A DNA stretch of 64,000 nucleotides from Bacteroidota bacterium (lineage in GTDB: Bacteria > Bacteroidota > Bacteroidia > Chitinophagales > Saprospiraceae). Position numbers and translations under genes: made by a program. Position 1 is the stretch's first letter. The number at the start of each line of letters is the position of its first letter. This document shows positions 52,593-60,868 of this stretch, piece after piece. The DNA lies in the NCBI GenBank assembly GCA_963169455.1, contig CAUJDW010000142.1, positions 1-64,000 of the forward strand, given 5' to 3'. Below the pieces are notes generated by a model that made no database searches, was not told the origin of the DNA, and saw only the letters and a program-made list of their open reading frames with translations.

Positions 52593-54845
52593 TTACCCCA
52601 GCACCGGCTTGCCGGCCAGGAAAGGCTGTTCATAAAACCGTTTGCCCGTCGCCCGGTACAGGGCGTTTGCCAGCGCGCCGACGACTGGGGGATTCAACGG
52701 CTCACCCAGGCCCGTGGGGTCGATCTCGTTTTTCACAAAATGCACTTCGATAGCCTTTGGCGCCTCGTTATGGCGGATGAGGTGGTATTTGTCGAAATTG
52801 TTCTGTTCCGGCGCGCCTTCCCTGAAGGCCAGAGCGCTGTACAGGGCGTGGCCGATGCCGTCCACGATGCCGCCCTCTGAGAGGTTGGCGGCGGCGAGCG
52901 GGTTCACCACGATGCCGCAGTCCACAGCGGCATGGACTTTCCGGATGACGGGGCTGCCGTTCTCCATCGCGATGTCCACTACCTGCGCCACGTAGGAATT
53001 GTGGCAGAAGTAAGCGGCAACGCCCCGGTGAACGCCGGGTTGCGGCTGCTCCCAGCCCGATTTTTCCCGCAGCAGCTCCAGCACCCCGGCGTAGCGGGCG
53101 GCCTCGTAGTCATTGTTCTCACCGACGGGATTGGTTCGGGCCCGCTCCAGGAGCTCCAGGCGGAACGCGATGGGGTCTTTCCCGGCGGCCTCGGCCACTT
53201 CGTCGAGGAAGGACTGCTCGGCCCCGGCGATGAAGTTGGACCTGGGCGCCCGGAAAGCGCCAACGGTGATATTGGAGTCCAGCGACCACTCCTCGGCGAG
53301 GTAGTTATCCACCGCGCCGGCCGGGAAGCGGTTGGCGGCCAGGGGGCTTTCGGGGATGCCTCCGGCCCGCACATGGAAGGCGATGAGCCTGTTGTCGGCA
53401 TCCAGGGCGGCGCGGTAGGTGGCGTGGTAGGCCGGGCGGTAGGCGCCGAAGGTCATGTCGTCTTCCCGGCTGTAAACCAGCTTAACGGGAGCGTTCATTT
53501 TTTGTGAAATGACAGCCGCCTCCACGAGGAAGTGGCCATAAAGGCGGCGCCCGAAGCCGCCGCCCTGGCGGGTCATCTGGATGTCGATTTTCTCCAGTGG
53601 CAGCCCGAGCCTGGCGGCCGCGCTTTTTTCCATGAACTCCGGCGTTTGCACCGGGCCCACGAGTTCCGCCTTGTCGGCCGTTACGTGGGCGAAGAAGTTC
53701 ATCGGCTCCATGCAGTTGTGGGCCAGGAAGGGCGCCGAATAGCTCCGTTCGATGACCTTCGCCGCGTTGCGGAAGGCGGCCTCCGGGTCGCCGTCCTTTC
53801 TGACGGCCTTTGCAGCTTTGGCGCCCATTTCCGCCATTTTTGCGGCATGGGTGTTGCTGTCTTCCAGCCCGGCCGGCGTTTTGATGTCTTTTTTGTTTCC
53901 TCCGAACTGGGTGACATCCTCGGATATTTCGGGTATCGGCTCCCACTCCAGCCTGAGCGCCTTTTTGGCGTTCATCACTTCCCAGGTCGTATTTCCGACA
54001 ACGACGGCAAGTTCCGTGAAGGCGCTGGTGTCGCACCACTGTTTTTCGTAGCCCTCGTCGTAGGTTTTGATGGTGAAAACGTCTCTGATGCCCGGCATGG
54101 CCTTCGCGGCCGAGCCGTCCACCAATTTCAGTTTCAAACCAAAAGCCGGGGGGTGTGCGATCATGGCGATGAGCATCCCCTCGCGGCGGTAGTCCAGCCC
54201 GAAGAGCGGCTGCCCGGTCACGATCTTCAGCCCGTCCACGTTCCTGCGGGGTGTTCCGATGATTTTGAAGTCCCTTACTTCCTTCAGCTGCACCTCTTCC
54301 GGCACGGGTATGCTGGCAGCCGCTGACGCCATCTCGCCATAACCCGCCGATTTGCCGCTGTTTTTATGGTGCAGCACGCCCGCCTCGGTGGTGATTTCCC
54401 CGACAGGTACCTGCCAGGCCTGCGCCGCAGCCTCCATGAGCATCCGCCGCGCAGATGCGCCCGCCATGCGGAGCGCCTGCCAGCCCTGGCGTATGGACTG
54501 GCTGCCGCCCGCCAGTTGCCGGGTGAAAATATCCGTATTCAGCGGTGCCTGCTCGACGATGACGTTGTCCCAGTTTACATCAAGCTCCTCCGCCACGATC
54601 ATAGGCATGGAGGTCTTCACGTTCTGCCCGATCTCAGGGTTCGGCGACATGATGGTCACCAGGCCGTTTTCGCCAATTTTCAAAAAGCCGTTGATCTCAA
54701 ACCACTCTTCCGGCATGCTGAGCACTTCCTCCGGTGTAGGGTTGCAGGAAGCCAGCCAGCTGAAGCCGAGCATCATGCCGCCTCCGGCCAGGGTGGTGGT
54801 TTTCAGGAAGGAACGCCGGTTGTATGTTGTTTTTATTAGTGTCAT
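52593..54845 (-). CDS. Molybdenum hydroxylase large subunit, IorB-like (xanthine dehydrogenase family)
   Basis: A 750-residue periplasmic molybdopterin subunit. The N-terminus is a Tat signal (NRRSFLKTTTLAGGG) with a lipobox-like Cys. Cofactor-binding segments are present: GGSQSIRQGWQALRMAGA, RQGGGFGRRLYGHF, APRSNFIAGAEQSFLDE and AVDCGIVVNPLAAANLSEGG. The catalytic Glu lies in GLGEPLNPP. This is the isoquinoline/aldehyde oxidoreductase type, acting with the [2Fe-2S] subunit encoded just upstream. It hydroxylates N-heterocycles or aldehydes; the substrate is unknown. There is no FAD subunit, as expected for this subtype. Confidence 0.9.
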   Translation of the reverse strand: MTLIKTTYNRRSFLKTTTLAGGGMMLGFSWLASCNPTPEEVLSMPEEWFEINGFLKIGENGLVTIMSPNPEIGQNVKTSMPMIVAEELDVNWDNVIVEQAPLNTDIFTRQLAGGSQSIRQGWQALRMAGASARRMLMEAAAQAWQVPVGEITTEAGVLHHKNSGKSAGYGEMASAAASIPVPEEVQLKEVRDFKIIGTPRRNVDGLKIVTGQPLFGLDYRREGMLIAMIAHPPAFGLKLKLVDGSAAKAMPGIRDVFTIKTYDEGYEKQWCDTSAFTELAVVVGNTTWEVMNAKKALRLEWEPIPEISEDVTQFGGNKKDIKTPAGLEDSNTHAAKMAEMGAKAAKAVRKDGDPEAAFRNAAKVIERSYSAPFLAHNCMEPMNFFAHVTADKAELVGPVQTPEFMEKSAAARLGLPLEKIDIQMTRQGGGFGRRLYGHFLVEAAVISQKMNAPVKLVYSREDDMTFGAYRPAYHATYRAALDADNRLIAFHVRAGGIPESPLAANRFPAGAVDNYLAEEWSLDSNITVGAFRAPRSNFIAGAEQSFLDEVAEAAGKDPIAFRLELLERARTNPVGENNDYEAARYAGVLELLREKSGWEQPQPGVHRGVAAYFCHNSYVAQVVDIAMENGSPVIRKVHAAVDCGIVVNPLAAANLSEGGIVDGIGHALYSALAFREGAPEQNNFDKYHLIRHNEAPKAIEVHFVKNEIDPTGLGEPLNPPVVGALANALYRATGKRFYEQPFLAGKPVLG

Positions 54846-54852
54846 GGTGGTA

Positions 54853-54997
54853 GTTATATTGTTGAAATTGTTATATTGTTATATTGTTGGCTTGGTTGAG
54901 GATGGTTGGATGGTTAAATTGCTGGAGGGCTGAATTGCTGGCTGCCATAGCGCTTGCAACAATATAACCATATTGCAAGCCATATAGCAATATAGCC
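54853..54997. repeat. TTATATTG tandem words and inverted repeat
   Basis: Several TTATATTGTTG words at 54853-54890, then a hairpin GCTTGCAA/TTGCAAGC (54952-54959, 54973-54980) with CAATATA words. It resembles the tract at 46600-46664 and separates the two molybdenum hydroxylase genes. Confidence 0.6.
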
Positions 54998-54998
54998 A

Positions 54999-55454
54999 TC
55001 ACCCTGCAGCCGCCGTTTTGATCGCCGCCCTGATGCGGGTGTAAGTGCCGCAGCGGCAGATGTTGCCGCTCATGGCCGCTTCGATCTCCGCATCGCTGGG
55101 GTTGGGGTTGGCTTTCAGCAGCGCGGCGGCGTTCATGATCTGTCCGGCCTGGCAGTAGCCGCACTGTGCTACGTCGTGTTCCAGCCAGGCTTGCTGCACC
55201 GGGTGGCTGCCGTCTTCCGACAGCCCTTCTATGGTGGTGATGGATTGGTTGCCGACCAGGGAAACGGGCAGCATGCAGGAGCGCATAGCCACCCCTTCCA
55301 GGTGAATGGTGCAGGCGCCGCACTGGGCGATGCCGCAGCCGTACTTTGTCCCGGCCAGATTAAGGTGGTCTCTTAGCACCCAAAGCACAGGGGTGGAGGG
55401 ATCGACGTCCACCTGCTGTTTTTTTCCGTTGATAGTGAGGTTGAAGATTGCCAT
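54999..55454 (-). CDS. [2Fe-2S] subunit of molybdenum hydroxylase, IorA-like
   Basis: A 151-residue two-cluster protein. The N-terminal ferredoxin-like cluster has [15 protein letters not shown] followed by a Cys in AMRSC. The C-terminal four-helix cluster domain has [10 protein letters not shown] and [10 protein letters not shown]. It passes electrons from the molybdenum subunit encoded 153 bases downstream. It has no signal of its own and would be exported by piggy-back on the Tat-targeted partner. Confidence 0.92.
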   Translation of the reverse strand: MAIFNLTINGKKQQVDVDPSTPVLWVLRDHLNLAGTKYGCGIAQCGACTIHLEGVAMRSCMLPVSLVGNQSITTIEGLSEDGSHPVQQAWLEHDVAQCGYCQAGQIMNAAALLKANPNPSDAEIEAAMSGNICRCGTYTRIRAAIKTAAAG

Positions 55455-55624
55455 TTTGCTTTTGTCTTTTTTAAGAGGAAGAACAAGATACGAATTTACT
55501 GCTGAAGAAAACGACGCAAACCAAACAAAAACTTACAAAAATCAAGCACTTGAACTTTAAAACCGTTCCCGAATCATGATTGGTTGCCGGGCTACTCTGT
55601 TCTGCAGTTCATCCTTTTGACAGG

Positions 55625-56527
55625 TTAATTAAAATTTAGCCTACGGTATTCATTGGGAGTGTACCCAACCCGTTGTTTAAATACGCGGCTGAAATGCTGC
55701 GGATATTTAAACCCCAACCCATAAGCTACTTCGCTGACGGATTTGGCAGGGTCGAACAGGCGTTCCTTGGCCACGTCAATCAGTTTCTGCTGGATGTATT
55801 CCTGTGCCGAGACGCCCGTTTCTTTTTTGACAAGGTCGCCGAAATAATTGGCGGATAAGTTCAGTTCCCGGGCGCAATAGGCAACAGAGGGCAGGCCAAT
55901 TTCCTGTGGTTTGTCTGATGAAAAGTAGCTATTCAACAGTGCTTCAAATTTTTCTAAAATCCCCTTGTTTACATTGTCTCTGGTGATGAATTGACGGTCG
56001 TAAAAACGGAGGCAATAGTTTAAAAGCATTTCGATATTGGATACGATCAATTGTTTGCTGTGCTTGTCAATGGCGTGTTCCAATTCATATTCAATTTTTG
56101 AAAAGCAATCCAGCACGAGCTTCCTTTCCCGTTCCGACACATGAAGCGCTTCGTTCGATTGATAACCGAAAAAGGTGTAGTCCTGGATATGCCGTCCAAG
56201 GGCGGCGCCATGTATAAAGTCAGGATGAAAGATGAGCGCATATCCTTTCGGTTGATAAACCTCTCCGCTGTTGTCAACACTGATCACCTGTCCGGGCGCA
56301 ATGAACACCAGTGTTCCTTCCTGGTAGTCATAGGTATGCCGGCCATACCGCAGGTCGCCGCATTTGACTTCTTTTAGAAAGACCGTGTAAAAGCCAAAAT
56401 ACATACTGGAAGCCTGCCTGGGGCTGGCCTTCGACAAGTCGACGACGCTCACCAGCGGATGTAGCGTTTCATTGTTGTTGAACAGGTTGTAATCGCGGAT
56501 TGTCTCGAATCGCCGCAGGTTATCCAT
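55625..56527 (-). CDS. AraC family transcriptional regulator
   Basis: A 300-residue regulator with an N-terminal cupin-like sensory domain (HTYDYQEGTLVFIAPGQVIS) and C-terminal double HTH (CARELNLSANYFGDLVKK, then VAYGLGFKYPQHFSRVFKQR). It is divergent from the cupin/hydrolase operon at 57025-62884 and near the molybdenum hydroxylase genes, so either or both are probable targets. GC content is lower than in the first 50 kb. Confidence 0.88.
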   Translation of the reverse strand: MDNLRRFETIRDYNLFNNNETLHPLVSVVDLSKASPRQASSMYFGFYTVFLKEVKCGDLRYGRHTYDYQEGTLVFIAPGQVISVDNSGEVYQPKGYALIFHPDFIHGAALGRHIQDYTFFGYQSNEALHVSERERKLVLDCFSKIEYELEHAIDKHSKQLIVSNIEMLLNYCLRFYDRQFITRDNVNKGILEKFEALLNSYFSSDKPQEIGLPSVAYCARELNLSANYFGDLVKKETGVSAQEYIQQKLIDVAKERLFDPAKSVSEVAYGLGFKYPQHFSRVFKQRVGYTPNEYRRLNFN

Positions 56528-56558
56528 GTCACTATTGTTTTACTATACTCAACGGCAG

Positions 56559-56633
56559 TAGGTTTTGTGCATTCTCCATCCCGGCCCCCTGGCCCCCAAA
56601 GGGGGAACTGCCTCCCTAAATGCACAAAACCTA
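56559..56633. repeat. Hairpin enclosing a C/G-rich palindromic element
   Basis: Perfect 15-base arms TAGGTTTTGTGCATT/AATGCACAAAACCTA (56559-56573, 56619-56633). They enclose a CCCCCTGGCCCCCAAAGGGGG core of the family also found inside the hybrid kinase gene. Confidence 0.65.
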
Positions 56634-56835
56634 TTACAGCGTAGTATTAATCAAATTTACAGCTTTATTCGCCCCCTAACTACTGAGCAGCGCCAAATCA
56701 GTAATATTGGTAGACAAATCCGTAATCTGTATACCTCTTTGCCTGAGAAATACCAAGACCTTTGCATTGTAATTAGTGTTCAAAAGTAACTGTTTAGCCC
56801 TCTTTGCAGTATGGCCCAGGACACGGGCCATTGGC

Positions 56836-56965
56836 GTCAGGGGGTGGCTGAACGGGGTTCCATTCAGGCGAGCCACCCCCTGACTGAGCAAGGAAGCGAA
56901 ACAGCGGCTAGGCCCAGTCAGGGGGTGGCTCACCCTAATGGGCTACCGATCAGCCACCCCCTGAC
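56836..56965. repeat. Double palindrome (GTCAGGGGGTGGCT family)
   Basis: Four alternating copies of a 14-base word form two hairpins: 56836-56849 with 56871-56884, and 56917-56930 with 56952-56965. The general shape resembles the CAGCGGCTGAC elements but with a G-rich core. It lies between the AraC gene and the operon. Confidence 0.75.
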
Positions 56966-57024
56966 GCCTGGAATGAATACGGGCAGGTGGCCCTCCTAAA
57001 TAGGTACGTTCAAAAAATAAAACC

Positions 57025-58182
57025 GTGATGCGCCATTCAACAATCATAACATTTTTGCTCCTGGCTTTATACAGTCTACAGTCCATCGCACAGACTCCAC
57101 CCGACATACTCAACACCATATTCCCGTCAGGCGATAAAATAGAAGGCGGCAATTTTGAAGGAACCGTATGGGTGAAACCGCTTCTGCCGGCCGACAGCAC
57201 CTTCAACGCACCAATAGCCAATGTGATCTTCGAACCCAGGGCCCGCTCGAAATGGCACAAACACCCCGGCGGACAAACGCTCATAGGATTGGATGGCAAG
57301 GGTTATTACCAGGAAAAAGGAAAGCCGTTGCAAATCCTGCGAAAGGGCGATGTAGTGAGATGCCCGCCAAATTTAGAGCATTGGCACGGCGCATCGCATG
57401 ACAGTTGGTTTGTGCAACTGGCCATCACCCCGGAGCATCCGGACGGAAGAGTGATCTGGCTCCATGAAGTGGCAGAGGAAGAATATGAAATGGGCCTGGC
57501 CAAAAACCAGGAAGCGCAAGCCCACCTCAAGCTGAATGCCCTGGAGCCCCGGCACAGGCATATCGTGGCTATTTCGTCCCTGGCCGCCAAAGGGGATTTG
57601 GATCGGCTCGGAATGGCCTTGCACGACGCACTGGACGCCGGGCTCACCGTCAATGAAATCAAAGAGGTGCTGGTACACCTGCATGCTTATTGTGGTTTTC
57701 CCCGAAGCATTCAGGGACTGAATACGCTGATCGCCGTATTGGAAACGAGAAAAGCACAGGGCATTGCCGACGAAATGGGCAGAACTGCCTCGCCCATCAC
57801 CGATACGTCGAGCAAATATGAAAGGGGCAAAAAAGTGTTGGAAACCCTTACCGGGCGGCCACAAATTACGCCTCCCCAATCGGGTTATGGCGCATTCAGC
57901 CCGGAAATAGATGTGTTTTTGAAAGAACATTTGTTCGCCGATATTTTCGAACGCGACGTTCTGAGTTTTGAAGACAGGGAAATCGCCACGATTTCGGCAT
58001 TGTCCAACCTGGGCGGCGTAACCCCCATGCTGAAAGGCCATATAGGGATAGCGCTCCACCTTGGCTTTACCGAAGCCCAGCTTATGCACCTGCTCGCTAT
58101 TGTTGAATCAACGACTGGAATAAAAGAAGCGGAGAATGGCAGGAGGGCATTGTCGGAAGTGATTGGGCCTGTAAAGAAGTAA
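57025..58182 (+). CDS. Secreted cupin / carboxymuconolactone-decarboxylase fusion
   Basis: A 385-residue exported protein (signal peptide ending QSIAQ). The cupin (~30-150) has its metal ligands in SKWHKHPGGQTLIGLDGKG and PPNLEHWHG. Two carboxymuconolactone decarboxylase (AhpD-like) domains follow, at ~175-250 (GLTVNEIKEVLVHLHAYCGF) and ~285-375 (VLSFEDREIATISALSNLGG). Their Cys pair is largely missing, so peroxidase activity is doubtful; ring or lactone chemistry is more likely. It is the first gene of a plus-strand operon opposite an AraC regulator. Confidence 0.88.
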   Translation: MMRHSTIITFLLLALYSLQSIAQTPPDILNTIFPSGDKIEGGNFEGTVWVKPLLPADSTFNAPIANVIFEPRARSKWHKHPGGQTLIGLDGKGYYQEKGKPLQILRKGDVVRCPPNLEHWHGASHDSWFVQLAITPEHPDGRVIWLHEVAEEEYEMGLAKNQEAQAHLKLNALEPRHRHIVAISSLAAKGDLDRLGMALHDALDAGLTVNEIKEVLVHLHAYCGFPRSIQGLNTLIAVLETRKAQGIADEMGRTASPITDTSSKYERGKKVLETLTGRPQITPPQSGYGAFSPEIDVFLKEHLFADIFERDVLSFEDREIATISALSNLGGVTPMLKGHIGIALHLGFTEAQLMHLLAIVESTTGIKEAENGRRALSEVIGPVKK

Positions 58183-58194
58183 AAATGCAAAACC

Positions 58195-59271
58195 ATGCCA
58201 AAAATGAGATACCTAAGTGCGAAGCTTCTGCCAATTGTATTCCTGACAATAGTATCGGGCTGCGCCATCAACAGGGCAAACCAGGCAATAGCTATACAGG
58301 ATCAGGGCAGCTTTGCGGTAGGCGGTTCCGTCATCACCAATCCGGGCACATTTGACCCCATCAGGCGCACTCCTGAAGGCCAAACGTTTCACGGCGACCA
58401 TGCTTATGTATTTTATCAGATACCCGAAAACGCCAGGAAACTACCGCTGGTATTCTGGCATGGTATCGGCCTGTTTTCAAAATCATGGGAGACTACTCCC
58501 GATGGAAGAGACGGTTTCCAGAACATTTTTTTAAGGCGAGGTTACAGCGTCTATTTAATGGATCAACCGAGACGTGGAAACGCCGGGCGCAGTACAGTGG
58601 AAGCTACGATAACGCCTACGCCGGATGAGCAATTCTGGTTCAACGTATTTCGAATTGGTGTATGGCCAGACTATTTCCCGGGTGTGCAATTCTCAAAGGA
58701 TCCCGAGGCCCTCAATCAATATTTTCGCCAGTTGACGCCCAACATTGGGCCAATCGATGTCGATGTGAACGTGGAGGCCGTTTCGGCGCTGTTCGATAAA
58801 ATTGGCCCTGCTGTTCTCGTAACGCATTCGCATGCCGGGGGAATGGGGTGGCTCACAGCCGTAAAAAATCAGGGGGTAAAAGCCATTGTATCTTATGAGC
58901 CGGGAAGTGGTTTTCTGTTTCCCGAAGGGGAGGCGCCTGCGCCAATAGCGAGTTCGGCTGGCCCGTTAGAGGCCGTTGAAGTTTCAATGGAAGCATTTTT
59001 AAAGCTGACAGAGATTCCCATCATCATCTACTATGGAGATTACATTCCGGATACGCCTGACCCTAATCCCGGAGTTGATGGCTGGCGCGTACGGCTTGAA
59101 ATGGCGAGGCTTTGGCGAGATGCCGTAAACCGGCATGGCGGTGATGTGACGGTTGTGCACTTGCCGGAAATCGGCATAAAGGGCAATACGCATTTTCCTT
59201 TTTCAGATTTGAACAATGTGGAAATTGCCGATCTAATGTCGGCGTGGTTAAAGGAAAAAAGGCTGGATTAA
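58195..59271 (+). CDS. Alpha/beta hydrolase lipoprotein
   Basis: A 358-residue hydrolase with a lipoprotein signal (FLTIVSGC). The oxyanion strand is LPLVFWHGIGLFSKSW, the nucleophile elbow THSHAGG, and the catalytic His is probably in GNTHFPFSD near residue 333. The large substrate cap (~110-190) is Pro-rich. It begins 12 bases after the cupin gene, which indicates one operon. Substrate unknown. Confidence 0.82.
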   Translation: MPKMRYLSAKLLPIVFLTIVSGCAINRANQAIAIQDQGSFAVGGSVITNPGTFDPIRRTPEGQTFHGDHAYVFYQIPENARKLPLVFWHGIGLFSKSWETTPDGRDGFQNIFLRRGYSVYLMDQPRRGNAGRSTVEATITPTPDEQFWFNVFRIGVWPDYFPGVQFSKDPEALNQYFRQLTPNIGPIDVDVNVEAVSALFDKIGPAVLVTHSHAGGMGWLTAVKNQGVKAIVSYEPGSGFLFPEGEAPAPIASSAGPLEAVEVSMEAFLKLTEIPIIIYYGDYIPDTPDPNPGVDGWRVRLEMARLWRDAVNRHGGDVTVVHLPEIGIKGNTHFPFSDLNNVEIADLMSAWLKEKRLD

Positions 59272-59332
59272 ACCGAAGCCAGCCTTCAGGAGAAGGCTCT
59301 GCAAATTTCAAACCTCATAAATGATAATCAAA

Positions 59333-59785
59333 ATGAAAAGATCTGTTATCGCACTGTTTTTAATCATCATGAGTGCTCACTTGTGCTTCGCACAAAATTC
59401 TTCCACTGAACAGGAAATCATCAAGCTATCCCAAGACAAATGGCAATGGATGGCCGACAAGGATATGGACAAGCTTGCTACATTCTTCCATGACAGGTCA
59501 AAATTTGTCCACATGAGTGGAACCTGGAACAAGGAAAGGGAGCTCGAAATCATAAAAACCGGAAGCATTTGGTATAAGAAAGCTGATGTCCACGATGTGG
59601 TGGTAGAAATTTTTGACGACACGGCTATCCTTTGGAACCGCATTACGCTGCTGGCTGTGGTTCGGGGCAATGAGGTGTCGAATCAATTTACGGTTACCGA
59701 AATCTATAAAAAACAGGAGGATGGTTGGAAATTGTTAGACTTGACGTTTAGCAGTGTGCGGGACACCCATGTCATTGAGCATTAG
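59333..59785 (+). CDS. Secreted NTF2-like (SnoaL/DUF4440) protein
   Basis: A 150-residue exported protein (signal peptide ending HLCFAQ) with the cone-shaped NTF2 fold pattern: helices IIKLSQDKWQWMADKDMDKL, then FVHMSGTWNKEREL and the strands VEIFDDTAILWNRITLL, WKLLDLTFS. It is about half identical to the N-terminal domain of the esterase fusion two genes downstream. It could be an isomerase, a cyclase or non-enzymatic. Start 59333 (MKRSVIALF) is preferred. Confidence 0.82.
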   Translation: MKRSVIALFLIIMSAHLCFAQNSSTEQEIIKLSQDKWQWMADKDMDKLATFFHDRSKFVHMSGTWNKERELEIIKTGSIWYKKADVHDVVVEIFDDTAILWNRITLLAVVRGNEVSNQFTVTEIYKKQEDGWKLLDLTFSSVRDTHVIEH

Positions 59786-59803
59786 TAAAAAAGGAGGTTA
59801 AAA

Positions 59804-60856
59804 ATGAAACGAAAATTTAAAAATCATTTGTCGCTGGTTATGTTTATGACAACAAGCATCATTTCTTCAGGCCAAACCAAGGTAGACAACCCTTTTGGCC
59901 TGGTTTACCGGGATGCCGTTACAGAAAATGCGCCAGGCGAGGTGAATATTCACCCTGTAAACTATAAACTCAATGGCATAAACATCGCTGCAAATATTTA
60001 CACCCCTGCCAACTACGATCCGTCAAAACAATACCCGGCCGTGGTGGTCGCCCACCCCAACGGCGGTGTCAAGGAGCAGGTAGCCGGATTGTACGCACAG
60101 CGTTTAGCAGAATCGGGTTACATCGCCATTGCGGCCGATGCGGCCTACCAGGGCGCCAGCGGCGGAGCGCCGCGTAATGTAGATAAGCCGGCTAACCGTA
60201 TCGAGGACATTCGCGGGATGGCAGATTTTATCACGCAATATGCAGGCGTAGATGCTGGCCGCCTGGGCTTACTGGGCATTTGCGGTGGCGGTGGCTATTC
60301 ATTAAAAGCAGCACAAACCGACAAACGCTTTAAAGCCGTGGCTACCCTCAGTATGTTTAATTCCGGACTGGTAAGGCGCAACGGATTCATGGATTCGCAA
60401 CTTTCCACTATCCAGGAACGATTAAAAATGGCATCTGAGGCCCGTGCCCTGGAGGCAGCAGGTGGAGAAATTCGCTACGCTGCAGATGCGAAAATAACCG
60501 ATGAAATGGCAGACAAAATGCCGTTTGACCTGTATCGCGAAGGGCATTACTATTACAACAGAACCCATGCGCACCCCAATTCCACATTCCGCTACACCAT
60601 GAGCAGCCTGCTCGACCTGATGGCCTTTGATGCAGCCACCAACATGGATCTGATCAATCAGCCATTGTTGATGATGGCGGGAAGCAAAGCCGATACCTAC
60701 TACATGACAGATAGTGCTTTCAACCTTGCTACTGGCACAAATGAAAAGGAATTATTTCTGATTGAAGGGGCTACTCATATTCAGACTTATTATGTTCCTG
60801 AATATGTAGCTCAGGCAATGGGCAAACTCAGCGAGTTCTTTGGCAAATTTTTGTAA
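59804..60856 (+). CDS. Secreted dienelactone-hydrolase-like alpha/beta hydrolase
   Basis: A 350-residue exported hydrolase (signal peptide ending IISSGQ). It has AVVVAHPNGGVKEQ as the oxyanion strand, the nucleophile region LLGICGGGGYSLKAA with Cys (as in dienelactone hydrolases) rather than Ser, and a catalytic His in GATHIQTYYV; the acid probably lies in AGSKADTYYM. An AGGAGG precedes the start. It belongs to the same operon, 18 bases after the NTF2-like gene. Confidence 0.85.
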   Translation: MKRKFKNHLSLVMFMTTSIISSGQTKVDNPFGLVYRDAVTENAPGEVNIHPVNYKLNGINIAANIYTPANYDPSKQYPAVVVAHPNGGVKEQVAGLYAQRLAESGYIAIAADAAYQGASGGAPRNVDKPANRIEDIRGMADFITQYAGVDAGRLGLLGICGGGGYSLKAAQTDKRFKAVATLSMFNSGLVRRNGFMDSQLSTIQERLKMASEARALEAAGGEIRYAADAKITDEMADKMPFDLYREGHYYYNRTHAHPNSTFRYTMSSLLDLMAFDAATNMDLINQPLLMMAGSKADTYYMTDSAFNLATGTNEKELFLIEGATHIQTYYVPEYVAQAMGKLSEFFGKFL

Positions 60857-60868
60857 AAATGCAACGGT

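Noticed and set aside
56676-56933. Minus-strand frame of 85 codons upstream of the cupin operon
   Set aside because: It translates the GTCAGGGGGTGGCT palindromes (SHPLTGP repeats) and is not a gene.
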